NCBI GenBank assembly: GCA_900320245.1
Contig: ONRP01000010.1
Coordinates: forward strand, 1-48,224
From: an uncultured Prevotellaceae bacterium
GTDB taxonomy: Bacteria > Bacteroidota > Bacteroidia > Bacteroidales > Muribaculaceae
DNA: 48,224 bases
Direction: 5' to 3'
How positions within the stretch are numbered: position 1 is the stretch's first letter; each line of letters opens with the position of its first letter. Position numbers and translations under genes: made by a program. A model generated the notes under the pieces. It was not told where the DNA came from and searched no databases. It saw nothing but the letters and a program-made list of their open reading frames with translations. This document shows, piece by piece, positions 7,380 to 14,131 of this stretch.

Positions 7380-8219
7380 TCAATTCAGGAGTTTCATGAG
7401 TTGCAGATAGATGAGTACCGCCGGAACCACCAGCAGCAGGCTGTCGATGCGGTCCAGGATGCCACCGTGGCCAGGCATGATATTGCCCGAGTCCTTGACG
7501 CCGACGGTGCGCTTGATGAGCGACTCGACCAGGTCGCCGAAGGTGGCAAACACGGCCACCACGACGCTCAGTCCCACCCAGGTCATCAAGTCGGGGACCT
7601 GGAAGAACTCATCAAACCAATAGTGGGATGCAAAGGCGCCTGCAATGCTGAAAGCCACGCCACCGATAACGCCTTCCCATGACTTCTTGGGCGAGATGCG
7701 CTCGAACAGGCGATGGCGTCCCAGCAGCATGCCCACACAATAGGCACCCGTATCATAGAGCCAGATGAACATGAAGATGCCCAGCAGCAGCCGCGGCGCC
7801 GTAATGTCTATAATGCAGTTGAGCATCGACACCGGCAGGGCGACATAGCCCAATGACAGGAACGAGCGTTCAAGGCTGTGGACGGCATTCTGACGAGGCC
7901 GATACAACTGGACGATGGTTCTCACCAGCAGGTAGAAAGCGATGAGCAGTAGCCATAGCCTTGACGACTCGTCCTTGATGAAATGCAAGTAGAACGTCAA
8001 GAACAATCCGGCACCGCCCAGCATGTCGATGATGTTCACCAGCCACGACTGGGTTTCATCATCCTTGGCCAGTGTGATGAGTTCACCGATGCCCAACACA
8101 ATCAGCAGCGGAAATACCACCAGGTACATCACTGGTGAATTGTCGAGCAGCATGATAGCCGCCACAATGATAGCGATATAGATAGCGCCCGAGCAGACGC
8201 GTTTGATCAAGTTTACCAT
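7380..8219 (-). CDS. cdsA: Phosphatidate cytidylyltransferase
   Basis: The 279-residue polytopic membrane protein makes CDP-diacylglycerol from phosphatidic acid and CTP, the branch point of phospholipid synthesis. It has about eight hydrophobic segments. Its C-terminus carries the family signature with basic, acidic and His residues: SLIKRTVGVKDSG followed by IMPGHGGILDRIDS. I use the ATG at 8219 rather than the longer frame from 8366, because a TAnnTTTG promoter lies at 8243-8250, upstream of this ATG but inside the longer frame. The start MVNLIKRVCSG is also typical of the family. It heads a unit with mltF and the DUF3332 lipoprotein. Confidence 0.93.
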   Translation of the reverse strand: MVNLIKRVCSGAIYIAIIVAAIMLLDNSPVMYLVVFPLLIVLGIGELITLAKDDETQSWLVNIIDMLGGAGLFLTFYLHFIKDESSRLWLLLIAFYLLVRTIVQLYRPRQNAVHSLERSFLSLGYVALPVSMLNCIIDITAPRLLLGIFMFIWLYDTGAYCVGMLLGRHRLFERISPKKSWEGVIGGVAFSIAGAFASHYWFDEFFQVPDLMTWVGLSVVVAVFATFGDLVESLIKRTVGVKDSGNIMPGHGGILDRIDSLLLVVPAVLIYLQLMKLLN

Positions 8220-8242
8220 AACTGAATTCTCGTTATTGGGTG

Positions 8243-8273
8243 CAAATTTACAATAATATCGTGACATGGACAA
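8243..8273 (-). promoter_or_regulatory. Promoter of cdsA-mltF unit
   Basis: On the minus strand TTG (8273-8271) is followed after 20 nt by TAAATTTG (8250-8243), 23 nt before the cdsA ATG. Confidence 0.75.
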
Positions 8274-8350
8274 CACCGTCAGGGCCCCGATGATAAAAAA
8301 ATGCCGCCTCGCTGGACACGGACGGCTGAGACGCAGGGCCTGAAAACGAC

Positions 8351-8384
8351 GAAGCCTCCCGCGCACATCCGGCGGGGAGGCTTC
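8351..8384 (-). terminator. Intrinsic terminator of the small ORF
   Basis: Ten-base arms GAAGCCTCCC and GGGAGGCTTC around a 14-nt loop. The hairpin lies 30 nt downstream of the small minus-strand ORF at 8415-8573. Either strand could use it: TTTACCTTTT follows on plus, and CGTCGTTTTC on minus. Confidence 0.6.
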
Positions 8385-8414
8385 TTTACCTTTTGGGGAG
8401 AGGAAATATTCCTA

Positions 8415-8573
8415 TCAATTTAAAATCATTGACTCCAATCCTCTCGGCAACTCGACGTTGTACTGATAAGCCCTTGCAAACTGCTTGAGAAACTCCACGG
8501 TTGACCTCTTCGGGCCTTTCACAGTTTCAACAACGTCATTTTTTTTGTTAGTCGAAGTAGTCATTTTGTGCAT
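8415..8573 (-). CDS. Small basic protein of 49-52 aa, unknown function
   Basis: The minus-strand frame encodes 52 residues from the ATG at 8573, or 49 from the ATG at 8564. It starts MTTSTNKKNDVVETVKGPKR, then a helix-forming STVEFLKQFARAYQYNVEL, and ends LPRGLESMILN. An AGGA lies 9-12 nt upstream of the first ATG and a hairpin terminator follows the stop. The pattern of a charged head, an FLKQFAR helix and a C-terminal LN resembles short hypothetical proteins I associate with Bacteroidales, so I think it is real. No function can be given. It has neither a signal peptide nor Cys. Confidence 0.6.
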   Translation of the reverse strand: MHKMTTSTNKKNDVVETVKGPKRSTVEFLKQFARAYQYNVELPRGLESMILN

Positions 8574-8682
8574 AGGCAATCCTGATTTTAATTATTACAA
8601 CTTTATAACGCACTATTGTATGACAATATTATATGCCGATGCCGTTTTAAGTTTTTTTTTATTTTCAGGATGCCATAACGCA

Positions 8683-8723
8683 TAAAAACGGGCTCTGTTT
8701 CATACGGTTGAAACAGAGCCCGT
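8683..8723 (-). terminator. Intrinsic terminator after uridine phosphorylase
   Basis: A perfect 15-bp stem (8688-8702 with 8709-8723) and 6-nt loop is followed on the minus strand by TTTTTATG. It starts 18 nt after the stop of the phosphorylase gene. Confidence 0.88.
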
Positions 8724-8741
8724 GATGAGTGTCGGGTCAAC

Positions 8742-9623
8742 TCAATCGGTCAGACGGTCGAGAACGGTGCGCACCAGGTCCTCGACGGCAGTCTTGTAGT
8801 TGGGGTTGACGTCGGTGGCCACCCGGTTGGCGATAATCGAGCACACGGTCATGGCGCGATGCCCCAGCATGGCAGCCATGCCCTGCAGGGCGCTGCTCTC
8901 CATCTCGTAGTTGGTGATGTGGCCGCCATTGTACTCAAACTTCTCGATGCGGCTGTTGAGTTCGGGCTCAGCAAGTTCAAGGCGCACGCGGCGGCCCTGG
9001 GGACCATAGAATCCCACAGCCGAGATGGTGTAGCCGCGCACCATGTCGTCACGGCCGATTTTCTCGACCAGCCAGGGGTCAGCATCAACAACGTAGGGCT
9101 TGGCAAACAGTTCGTTCCATTTCACGAACTCACAGAACTTCTTCTCGAAGTCAAGGTCGGCGACCTTGTTGCGGTCGGCATAGTAGTTGATGACACCGTC
9201 AAAGCCGATAGCCTTGGAAGCGATGACAGGGGTGCCCACGGGAACATAGGGTTGCAGACCGCCCGACGTGCCGATGCGCACGATGTTGAGGGTGCGGTGC
9301 TCGGCTCGCGGGGTGCGGGTGGCAAAGTCGATATTGGCCAGACCGTCAAGTTCGGTCATCACGATGTCGATGTTGTCAGGGCCGATGCCATGAGAGAGGG
9401 CCATGATGGGCTTGCCATGGTAGGTGCCGCCAATGCCATGGAACTCACGGCTGGAGGTTTCCCAATCACGGGTGTCGAAATAGGATGCAATCATGGTCAC
9501 ACGGCCAGGATCGCCACACACGATAATGTTGTCGGTCAACTGTTCAGGCTTCACATGGATGTGAAATGCCGAGCCATCATCATTGATGATAAACTCTGAG
9601 TCGGGAATTCGGTCTGTATTCAT
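8742..9623 (-). CDS. udp: Uridine phosphorylase family nucleoside phosphorylase
   Basis: The 293-residue cytoplasmic enzyme reads as a nucleoside phosphorylase I family member. It has phosphate-binding VCGDPGRV near residue 35, REFHGIGGTYHGKPI, a SHGIGPDNIDIVM segment, IVRIGTSGGLQPYVPVG, and near the C-terminus GGHITNYEMESSALQGMAAML, where the MES Glu contacts ribose. The GTSGGL text and the long YYADRN insertion favour the uridine phosphorylase branch used in pyrimidine salvage, giving uracil and ribose-1-phosphate. Purine specificity cannot be excluded by eye. It is flanked by its own promoter and terminator, so it is monocistronic. Confidence 0.88.
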   Translation of the reverse strand: MNTDRIPDSEFIINDDGSAFHIHVKPEQLTDNIIVCGDPGRVTMIASYFDTRDWETSSREFHGIGGTYHGKPIMALSHGIGPDNIDIVMTELDGLANIDFATRTPRAEHRTLNIVRIGTSGGLQPYVPVGTPVIASKAIGFDGVINYYADRNKVADLDFEKKFCEFVKWNELFAKPYVVDADPWLVEKIGRDDMVRGYTISAVGFYGPQGRRVRLELAEPELNSRIEKFEYNGGHITNYEMESSALQGMAAMLGHRAMTVCSIIANRVATDVNPNYKTAVEDLVRTVLDRLTD

Positions 9624-9669
9624 ATCGTTATGTAATTAAAAGTTCGTGTTTTGATAAAGAATGAAAAGT

Positions 9670-9700
9670 CAAAGGTACTGCAAAATTCCGATTCGGCAAA
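9670..9700 (-). promoter_or_regulatory. Promoter of uridine phosphorylase gene
   Basis: On the minus strand TTTG (9700-9697) and TACCTTTG (9677-9670) are 19 nt apart, 46 nt before the ATG. Confidence 0.82.
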
Positions 9701-9751
9701 GCGGGTCGGCTTAATTTTTTTTAAAACGACACAAACTCAGGACCTGATGGC

Positions 9752-10867
9752 CTATATCAAGGTGTACCTGCATCCCGGAAGGGTCGAAATGACTTTCTTG
9801 CAATCGAGTTCGACCAGGACACTCATGAGTTTGTAGACGGGCGTGTGCAGCGCCTCGGCCAGGGTGTTGAGGTGAATCTCACCGCGGTCACGGATGACAT
9901 CGACCACTGCCTGCTCCTCCTTGGTGAGGTCAGGAAACAGGTCGAGTTGACGGGGCTGCGGCACAGCCGATTCCCACCGCATGGCGGTCAACAGGTCGTC
10001 GGCACCACCGATGAGGGCAGCCTTGTTGGTAGCAATCAGTTTGTTGCACCCGGCCGAGAACTCATCGCCACAACGGCCCGGAACAGCCATCACGTCACGG
10101 TTGTAACTCATAGCCAGCGAAGCGGTCACCAGCGCACCGCCAGCGCCTGCCGATTCCACGACCACGGTGCAGTCGCTCAACGCCGCCACGATGCGGTTGC
10201 GTGCCAGGAAATTGCTCTTCTGCACGGCATCCTGGCTCGTGTAGTCGGTCAGCAGCATGCCTCCATGCTTGGCGATAGCGACAGCATCGTTGCGGTGCAT
10301 GGCGGGATAGATGTGGTTCAGGCCCCGTGGCAGGACGGCCACCGTGGGCACGCCGTGCTTGAGGGCCGCGCGATGGGCCGCGATGTCGATGCCGTAGGCC
10401 AGGCCGCTGACCACGACAAGGTCGGGCAGCCGCTGCGCCAGTTCGCTGATCAGCGTGTCACAAAAGCGGACCCCGTATTGTGTGGCATGCCGGGTCCCCA
10501 CGATGCTGATGACATGGGGGCTCTCGAGGTCGCACTTGCCCAGGGTGTAGACCATCGCCGGAGCATCAGGGGCCTCGAGCAGGCGATGGGGATAGGCGGC
10601 ATCGGTGTAATAGGTGGCAATGATACCGTGCTCACCCACAAAGGCCGCCTCGCGCACCGCCTTGTCAAGGCACTCGCGCCGGTAGGCATCACTATAGATT
10701 TTGCTGCGCCCCCGCGTGAGCGCGCGCAGGTCTTTCTCGCTCATGTCGAAGAACTGGCGCTCACTGCCGACTACATCAAGCAGTTTGCGCGCCAGGTCCA
10801 CGCCCATACCCTGCAGGTTGGCAAAGGCTATACGGTAGACCAGTGTTGTGTATCCGTTGTCATCCAT
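9752..10867 (-). CDS. dprA: DNA processing protein DprA
   Basis: The 371-residue protein has an N-terminal helix-hairpin-helix-like part (residues 1-70, FANLQGMGVDLARKLLD), then the DprA/Smf Rossmann domain: ISIVGTRHATQYGVRFC, VVVSGLAYGIDIAAHRAAL, VLPRGLNHIYPAMH, FLARNRIVAALSD and VTASLAMSYNRDVMAVPG. It ends in a small winged-helix domain (about 305-371). DprA protects incoming single-stranded DNA and loads RecA in natural transformation. It is also widespread in species not known to be competent. Its start overlaps the stop of the upstream thioesterase gene by 8 nt, which suggests translational coupling. Confidence 0.95.
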   Translation of the reverse strand: MDDNGYTTLVYRIAFANLQGMGVDLARKLLDVVGSERQFFDMSEKDLRALTRGRSKIYSDAYRRECLDKAVREAAFVGEHGIIATYYTDAAYPHRLLEAPDAPAMVYTLGKCDLESPHVISIVGTRHATQYGVRFCDTLISELAQRLPDLVVVSGLAYGIDIAAHRAALKHGVPTVAVLPRGLNHIYPAMHRNDAVAIAKHGGMLLTDYTSQDAVQKSNFLARNRIVAALSDCTVVVESAGAGGALVTASLAMSYNRDVMAVPGRCGDEFSAGCNKLIATNKAALIGGADDLLTAMRWESAVPQPRQLDLFPDLTKEEQAVVDVIRDRGEIHLNTLAEALHTPVYKLMSVLVELDCKKVISTLPGCRYTLI

Positions 10868-11288
10868 TGCCGTTACCGAAGTATTTATCCAGGCGGGCCA
10901 CTAATTCGTCACCACGGTTGATGCGGCCGTCCTTCTCCATGCACACAATCGTGACCACGGCATTGACCACAGGCGCCCCGTCCTTTTTCCTGAAGATATC
11001 CTGATAGAAAATGAAGCGCGGCCCCTTGCGTTCGATCCACAACTTGCTCACCATCACGTCGCCGCTGCGCAGGGGCGTGTAATAGTCTATCTCGAGTCGC
11101 CTCACCACCGGTATCAGCCCGTCGCTCGTCAGGCTGCCAAAGGGGATGCCTTCCTGTGTGACGAAGGCATGGCGGGTGTGCTCCAGATAGTGCAGGTAGA
11201 TGGCATTGTTGACGATGCCCTCGCTGTCGAGTTCATAGTCGCGCACCGCGATCTCGAGTGTGAAGAAGTATTTGTCCTGGTCCATCAT
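10860..11288 (-). CDS. Acyl-CoA thioesterase, 4-hydroxybenzoyl-CoA thioesterase/YbgC type
   Basis: About 142 residues, a single hot-dog fold. The key segment is VRDYELDSEGIVNNAIYLHYLEHTRHAF; the Asp/Glu and the N-N-Y-L helix correspond to the family's catalytic region. Next come RRLEIDYYTPLRSGDVMV and PVVNAVVTIVCM. Such enzymes hydrolyse short or aromatic acyl-CoA thioesters. In Bacteroidota they often sit beside dprA, as here. I place the start at 11288 (MMDQDKYFF) and not at 11315, because the -7 box at 11313-11320 covers the longer start. The message then has a leader of about 20 nt. The true substrate is unknown. Confidence 0.88.
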   Translation of the reverse strand: MMDQDKYFFTLEIAVRDYELDSEGIVNNAIYLHYLEHTRHAFVTQEGIPFGSLTSDGLIPVVRRLEIDYYTPLRSGDVMVSKLWIERKGPRFIFYQDIFRKKDGAPVVNAVVTIVCMEKDGRINRGDELVARLDKYFGNGNG

Positions 11289-11312
11289 TTCTGGGATATT
11301 GGTTACATGCCA

Positions 11313-11320
11313 CAAAGGTA
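11313..11320 (-). promoter_or_regulatory. Promoter -7 box of thioesterase-dprA unit
   Basis: TACCTTTG on the minus strand, 24 nt before the ATG at 11288. It decides the thioesterase start. Confidence 0.75.
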
Positions 11321-11376
11321 ATGAAAAAAGCGTGAATCGGCAAGTGCGGAGCCTGCACCTTTTGCCGCAAGACGAA

Positions 11377-11413
11377 GCCTGCCCGCCGGCTCATGACGAG
11401 CGGGCGGGCAGGC
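11377..11413 (-). terminator. Strong GC-rich hairpin closing the rpmB operon
   Basis: A 16-bp stem with one mismatch (11377-11392 with 11398-11413), loop ATGAC, 27 nt after the DUF4295 stop. The tail TTCGTCTTG on the minus strand is only moderately T-rich. Confidence 0.65.
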
Positions 11414-11439
11414 GATATATCCTTAGGAGGCGTCAGTGA

Positions 11440-11589
11440 TTACTTCAGCCAGTCCTGTACCTTGTCGTTGGGGACCATGCGCTCCTCAAACACGTAAGCG
11501 CCAGTCTTCTCGGAGCGAACCATCTTGATGCATTTGCTCCATGAGCGTCCTTCACCAGTCTGAAGGGTTGCAACTACTTTCTTTGCCAT
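11440..11589 (-). CDS. DUF4295 small ribosome-operon protein
   Basis: The 49-residue basic protein starts MAKKVVATLQTGEGRSW and contains SKCIKMVRSEKTGAYVFEE and a final NDKVQDWLK. It is the DUF4295 protein that is almost always encoded directly after rpmB and rpmG in Bacteroidales. The start lies 29 nt after the rpmG stop. The strict linkage and basic composition suggest a ribosome-associated protein, but its role is not established. Confidence 0.88.
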   Translation of the reverse strand: MAKKVVATLQTGEGRSWSKCIKMVRSEKTGAYVFEERMVPNDKVQDWLK

Positions 11590-11618
11590 ATCTTATATAG
11601 TCGTTAAAAGGGTTGTTA

Positions 11619-11807
11619 TTACTTGATCTCCTTGTGAACGGTCATCCGCTTCAGATAAGGATTGTATTTCTTGAGCTCCAAACGCTCGGTGGTATTCTTG
11701 CGGTTCTTGGTCGTGATGTAGCGGCTGATGCCGGGAACGCCAGTACCCTTCTGCTCGGTGCACTCGAGAATGACTTGCACGCGATCACCTTTTGCTTTCT
11801 TTGCCAT
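11619..11807 (-). CDS. rpmG: 50S ribosomal protein L33
   Basis: The 62-residue protein begins [20 protein letters not shown] and contains [23 protein letters not shown] and a C-terminal HKEIK, as in bacterial L33. It has a single Cys (residue 16), so it is the zinc-independent form that lacks the two CxxC pairs. It lies 18 nt after rpmB, in the order rpmB-rpmG-DUF4295. Confidence 0.96.
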   Translation of the reverse strand: MAKKAKGDRVQVILECTEQKGTGVPGISRYITTKNRKNTTERLELKKYNPYLKRMTVHKEIK

Positions 11808-11825
11808 AATTCAGTTGCTCCTTTC

Positions 11826-12080
11826 TTAGTTAATAACCATGATTTCAGTCAGGTGTCCTTCAGCAGCAGCCTTCTTGAGGGCAGCGTCAAGACCCATCTT
11901 GTTGATATTGCGCAAGCCGGATGCCGAAACGGTCAGGCGAACCCACTTACCCTGCTCGGGCCAATAGAACTTGCGGTTGAAGACGTTAACGTTGAATTTG
12001 CGTTTCGTCCTGCGCTTGGAGTGCGACACGTTGTTACCCGTGATCGCCTTCTTACCGGTGATTTGACAAACTTTAGACAT
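11826..12080 (-). CDS. rpmB: 50S ribosomal protein L28
   Basis: The 84-residue protein begins [20 protein letters not shown], followed by [20 protein letters not shown] and [19 protein letters not shown]. These are standard L28 features, including the conserved SHS/KRRT patch that binds 23S rRNA. It is the first gene of the operon and is preceded by an unusually long leader of about 300 nt. Confidence 0.96.
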   Translation of the reverse strand: MSKVCQITGKKAITGNNVSHSKRRTKRKFNVNVFNRKFYWPEQGKWVRLTVSASGLRNINKMGLDAALKKAAAEGHLTEIMVIN

Positions 12081-12386
12081 AGTTTCTCTTTTTGTTTAGT
12101 TATTGTTCTTGTTTTACATTCTCAATCGTTTGACTCGCGCTACATGCTTGCCTGTACACAGAAAAACACAGGCGCAGCACAATATTCCGGGTGTGGACAT
12201 CCAACGTGGAGAGGCCGCTCGACCCTACCGGTGTGAGAAGCCCACCGGCATCACAGGGTTGAACAACAGTTAGGTGTCTCGCTCGTTTTAATATCGTCCT
12301 ACGCTTGACTGCCAGGCACTTAGCATCATAGCCTTGACATCGAAGTTTCAACGATCAAGTGTCACACTCTTGACTTGACTAACGCA
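12081..12386 (-). promoter_or_regulatory. Long structured 5' leader of rpmB operon
   Basis: Between the promoter at 12392-12422 and the rpmB ATG lie about 300 nt without a convincing gene. On the minus strand it holds a GC-rich hairpin (CCGGTGGGC and its partner around 12232-12248) inside a larger arm (CAACCC with GGGT, CAACGTGG with its partner near 12200-12260), then an AU-rich purine tract before the start. This is typical of ribosomal protein leaders that bind their own product. An 83-codon frame inside it (12100-12351) has no protein-like pattern. Confidence 0.5.
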
Positions 12387-12391
12387 TGATG

Positions 12392-12422
12392 CAAAGATAG
12401 ACACATTTTTTGAACTACACAA
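12392..12422 (-). promoter_or_regulatory. Promoter of rpmB-rpmG-DUF4295 operon
   Basis: On the minus strand TTG (12422-12420) and TATCTTTG (12399-12392) are 20 nt apart. Confidence 0.75.
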
Positions 12423-12454
12423 CACATTTACAAGACTTTTTGTGATTTGAATTC

Positions 12455-12503
12455 AAAAAAAAGAAGGTGCGCCTGTGTGTTCGGCTGTGGGAAGCGCACC
12501 TTC
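12455..12503 (-). terminator. Strong terminator of an unassigned minus-strand transcript
   Basis: Ten-base arms GAAGGTGCGC and GCGCACCTTC (12463-12472 and 12494-12503) are followed on the minus strand by eight T. No recognisable gene ends into it from the right. Confidence 0.8.
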
Positions 12504-13498
12504 AAGAAAAACCACACAAGATTGAAAAAACCATTTAGCACTTAGAGAAAAGATGTTTCAAGGATTCAGTATTTCTTAGGCGGACACTCATGGTCCGCGG
12601 TATATCGCATATTTCGTATCGGTCAGTATCCTTTTCACCCTCTGGTGTTGAGACAGCACACCCGGCTCCATCATTATATATATATATCAACATCTATTAC
12701 CTATTAACCATATAACAAAACAGCAAGTACTACCAGGTGTGCCATCATCAACAAAAGGAAGGCGCGCTTGTCGCAAGGGGCTTGCGCACCCTCCTACCAC
12801 ACTTATGAAAAAATTATCTGACACTTCATTGTTTCAGGAAAAGCCATCACGGGATTGCCGGCCACGGCGGCACAACGCCGGCCGCAGCCAGGAAACAAAA
12901 CAGCAGATACCGGCGCGCACGATGCGGCCAGTGCCATCAAAACTGATTCATTGAGCAATACGTCCATGATGTCAATGTTTAGATACATTAATAATTAGGT
13001 ATATCCCGACCTGGGCCGGTAATCCAAATACTGCTACCCGAGCAGATCAATCCATGTGATGTAACGGGGACGCCTTAACTCCTCGGCGGACAACTGAAAA
13101 AAACCATCCAAAGAGAAATGCAAGACATCACTCGTCATTTACATTTCGTAATTTTAAAAGCGGTATTCCTTATATCGTCCGCAAATAAATGTGTTTTTCC
13201 TTAAAAAAGCAAATATTATTTCAACTTTTTCGCACAATCCGTTATTAAACTATTGTTTTCGGTAGTATTTCCCTGGCGATGGCACCCGCCATCGAGCGCA
13301 CTGGCCTGTTGAATGGGGCCCTTGCGACAGCAAGCCACGACATCAATTCAAGAACGAAAACCGCGCACAGGAGTGTTCGTGAGCCAAATCAACGTCGCTG
13401 CATACGGCCAACTGCAGGCGCCTGATGACGGAATCCGGTAGAGAAAACTGCCATTTACAAAAATAAATAATTTTTTTTTGAAAATTTCTGCGTTTTGC
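12504..13498. other. Gene-poor intergenic region of about 1 kb
   Basis: No confident gene. There is a short (TA)n run near 12674-12687, a GCGGAC/GTCCGC hairpin at 12580-12598, and a GC-rich patch at 12840-12950 with weak open frames on both strands. An 18-codon minus-strand ORF (12535-12591, MSVRLRNTESLKHLFSKC) ends 32 nt before the terminator at 12503. None of these frames shows domain-like sequence. A transcript on the minus strand is implied by the terminator, but I find no TAnnTTTG promoter for it. Confidence 0.45.
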
Positions 13499-13529
13499 TT
13501 TGTAAATTAAAAAAATGTGATTACCTTTG
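13499..13529 (+). promoter_or_regulatory. Promoter of small transcript
   Basis: TTTG (13499-13502) and TACCTTTG (13522-13529) are 19 nt apart, an ideal Bacteroidota promoter with an A/T-rich region upstream. Confidence 0.85.
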
Positions 13530-13546
13530 TGCACTCAAGCAAATTC

Positions 13547-13612
13547 ATGAACTATGGAATGTCAAATTGTTTATCGCAAGCTGTGAAGCCAAGCGTGACT
13601 TTAAGTGCTTAG
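13547..13612 (+). CDS. Putative 21-aa peptide within the small transcript
   Basis: An ATG-to-TAG frame starts 17 nt after the promoter box, MNYGMSNCLSQ..., and ends SVTLSA. It covers the CCAAGCGTG segment that competes with the terminator. No good ribosome site is visible, and Bacteroidota often lack one. It could be chance. Confidence 0.3.
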   Translation: MNYGMSNCLSQAVKPSVTLSA

Positions 13613-13636
13613 TAATGGTTTGTTTTACAGAACGAT

Positions 13637-13663
13637 AACCCAAGCGTACACGCTTGGGTTTTT
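13637..13663 (+). terminator. Intrinsic terminator of the small transcript
   Basis: AACCCAAGCG, loop TACA, CGCTTGGGTT, followed by further T residues. Confidence 0.9.
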
Positions 13664-13678
13664 CGCATATTATAACAA

Positions 13679-13709
13679 CGATGGCGTGGAAACGGTATCC
13701 ACGCCATCG
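13679..13709 (-). terminator. Terminator of winged-helix gene
   Basis: Perfect 12-bp arms (13679-13690 with 13698-13709) and a T-rich tail (TTGTTATAAT) on the minus strand, 54 nt after the stop of the gene at 13763. Confidence 0.75.
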
Positions 13710-13762
13710 CTGTTATATCAGGGATATTGATTTCTAATCCAGGGTCGAGGTAAATAGTTTGC

Positions 13763-13969
13763 TTAGCGGAGCGTTACAACGATGTCATCCTTGCCCTCAG
13801 CGAACTCGAGTTTGCCTTCCTTGGCGAGCCAACCCAGAGCGCAGTGCATTTCGTTAACTTTGAGTTTAGAAGCCTTGCGGAGGTCCTTCAGAGCGAGGCC
13901 CTTCTTTGCATCGTTCAGGGCGTTCCACACGAGACCAGCCCAATTACCAATGTTTTCTACGTTGATCAT
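13763..13969 (-). CDS. Winged helix-turn-helix protein, DUF2582 type
   Basis: The 68-residue protein MINVENIGNWAGLVWNALND... has LALKDLRKASKLKVNEMH, a recognition-helix pattern, then CALGWLAKEGKLEFAEGKDD, the wing. It fits the small Bacteroidota winged-helix family annotated as DUF2582. It is presumably an abundant DNA-binding or nucleoid-associated factor; its targets are unknown. It has its own promoter and terminator, so it is monocistronic. Confidence 0.85.
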   Translation of the reverse strand: MINVENIGNWAGLVWNALNDAKKGLALKDLRKASKLKVNEMHCALGWLAKEGKLEFAEGKDDIVVTLR

Positions 13970-14022
13970 AATAAATGAATTAAACCTTTAATAAAACAAT
14001 CAAATGATTTGTAAAATCGCTG

Positions 14023-14054
14023 CAAAGGTAAGAATTTCTTGAAAACCCCACCAA
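14023..14054 (-). promoter_or_regulatory. Promoter of winged-helix gene
   Basis: On the minus strand TTG (14054-14052) and TACCTTTG (14030-14023) are 21 nt apart, 53 nt before the ATG. Confidence 0.78.
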
Positions 14055-14131
14055 GAAATCATGCAAAAAGTCCTGCAAACACCCAAAAACAGTTATGCAA
14101 TCCGTTGCATAAAATATCTTCACTCTACCCT

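Larger units (their letters stand above)
13536..13663 (+). ncRNA. Small transcript of about 130 nt, possible sRNA or leader-type RNA
   Basis: It is bounded by the perfect promoter at 13499-13529 and a perfect intrinsic terminator at 13637-13663. The next genes on both sides are on the other strand, so this is a stand-alone unit. The segment CCAAGCGTG at 13589-13597 repeats the terminator's 5' arm and can pair (9 bp) with its 3' arm at 13649-13657, giving two exclusive folds. It also contains a 21-codon ORF. The exact start is inferred from the promoter. Confidence 0.6.

Noticed and set aside
12100-12351. 83-codon minus-strand frame within the rpmB leader
   Set aside because: Composition is not protein-like and the region has RNA hairpins; better explained as untranslated leader.
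12739-12988. Frames of 71 codons (plus) and 61 codons (minus) in the gene-poor region
   Set aside because: They overlap each other, lack promoters and ribosome sites, and neither shows a recognisable domain.
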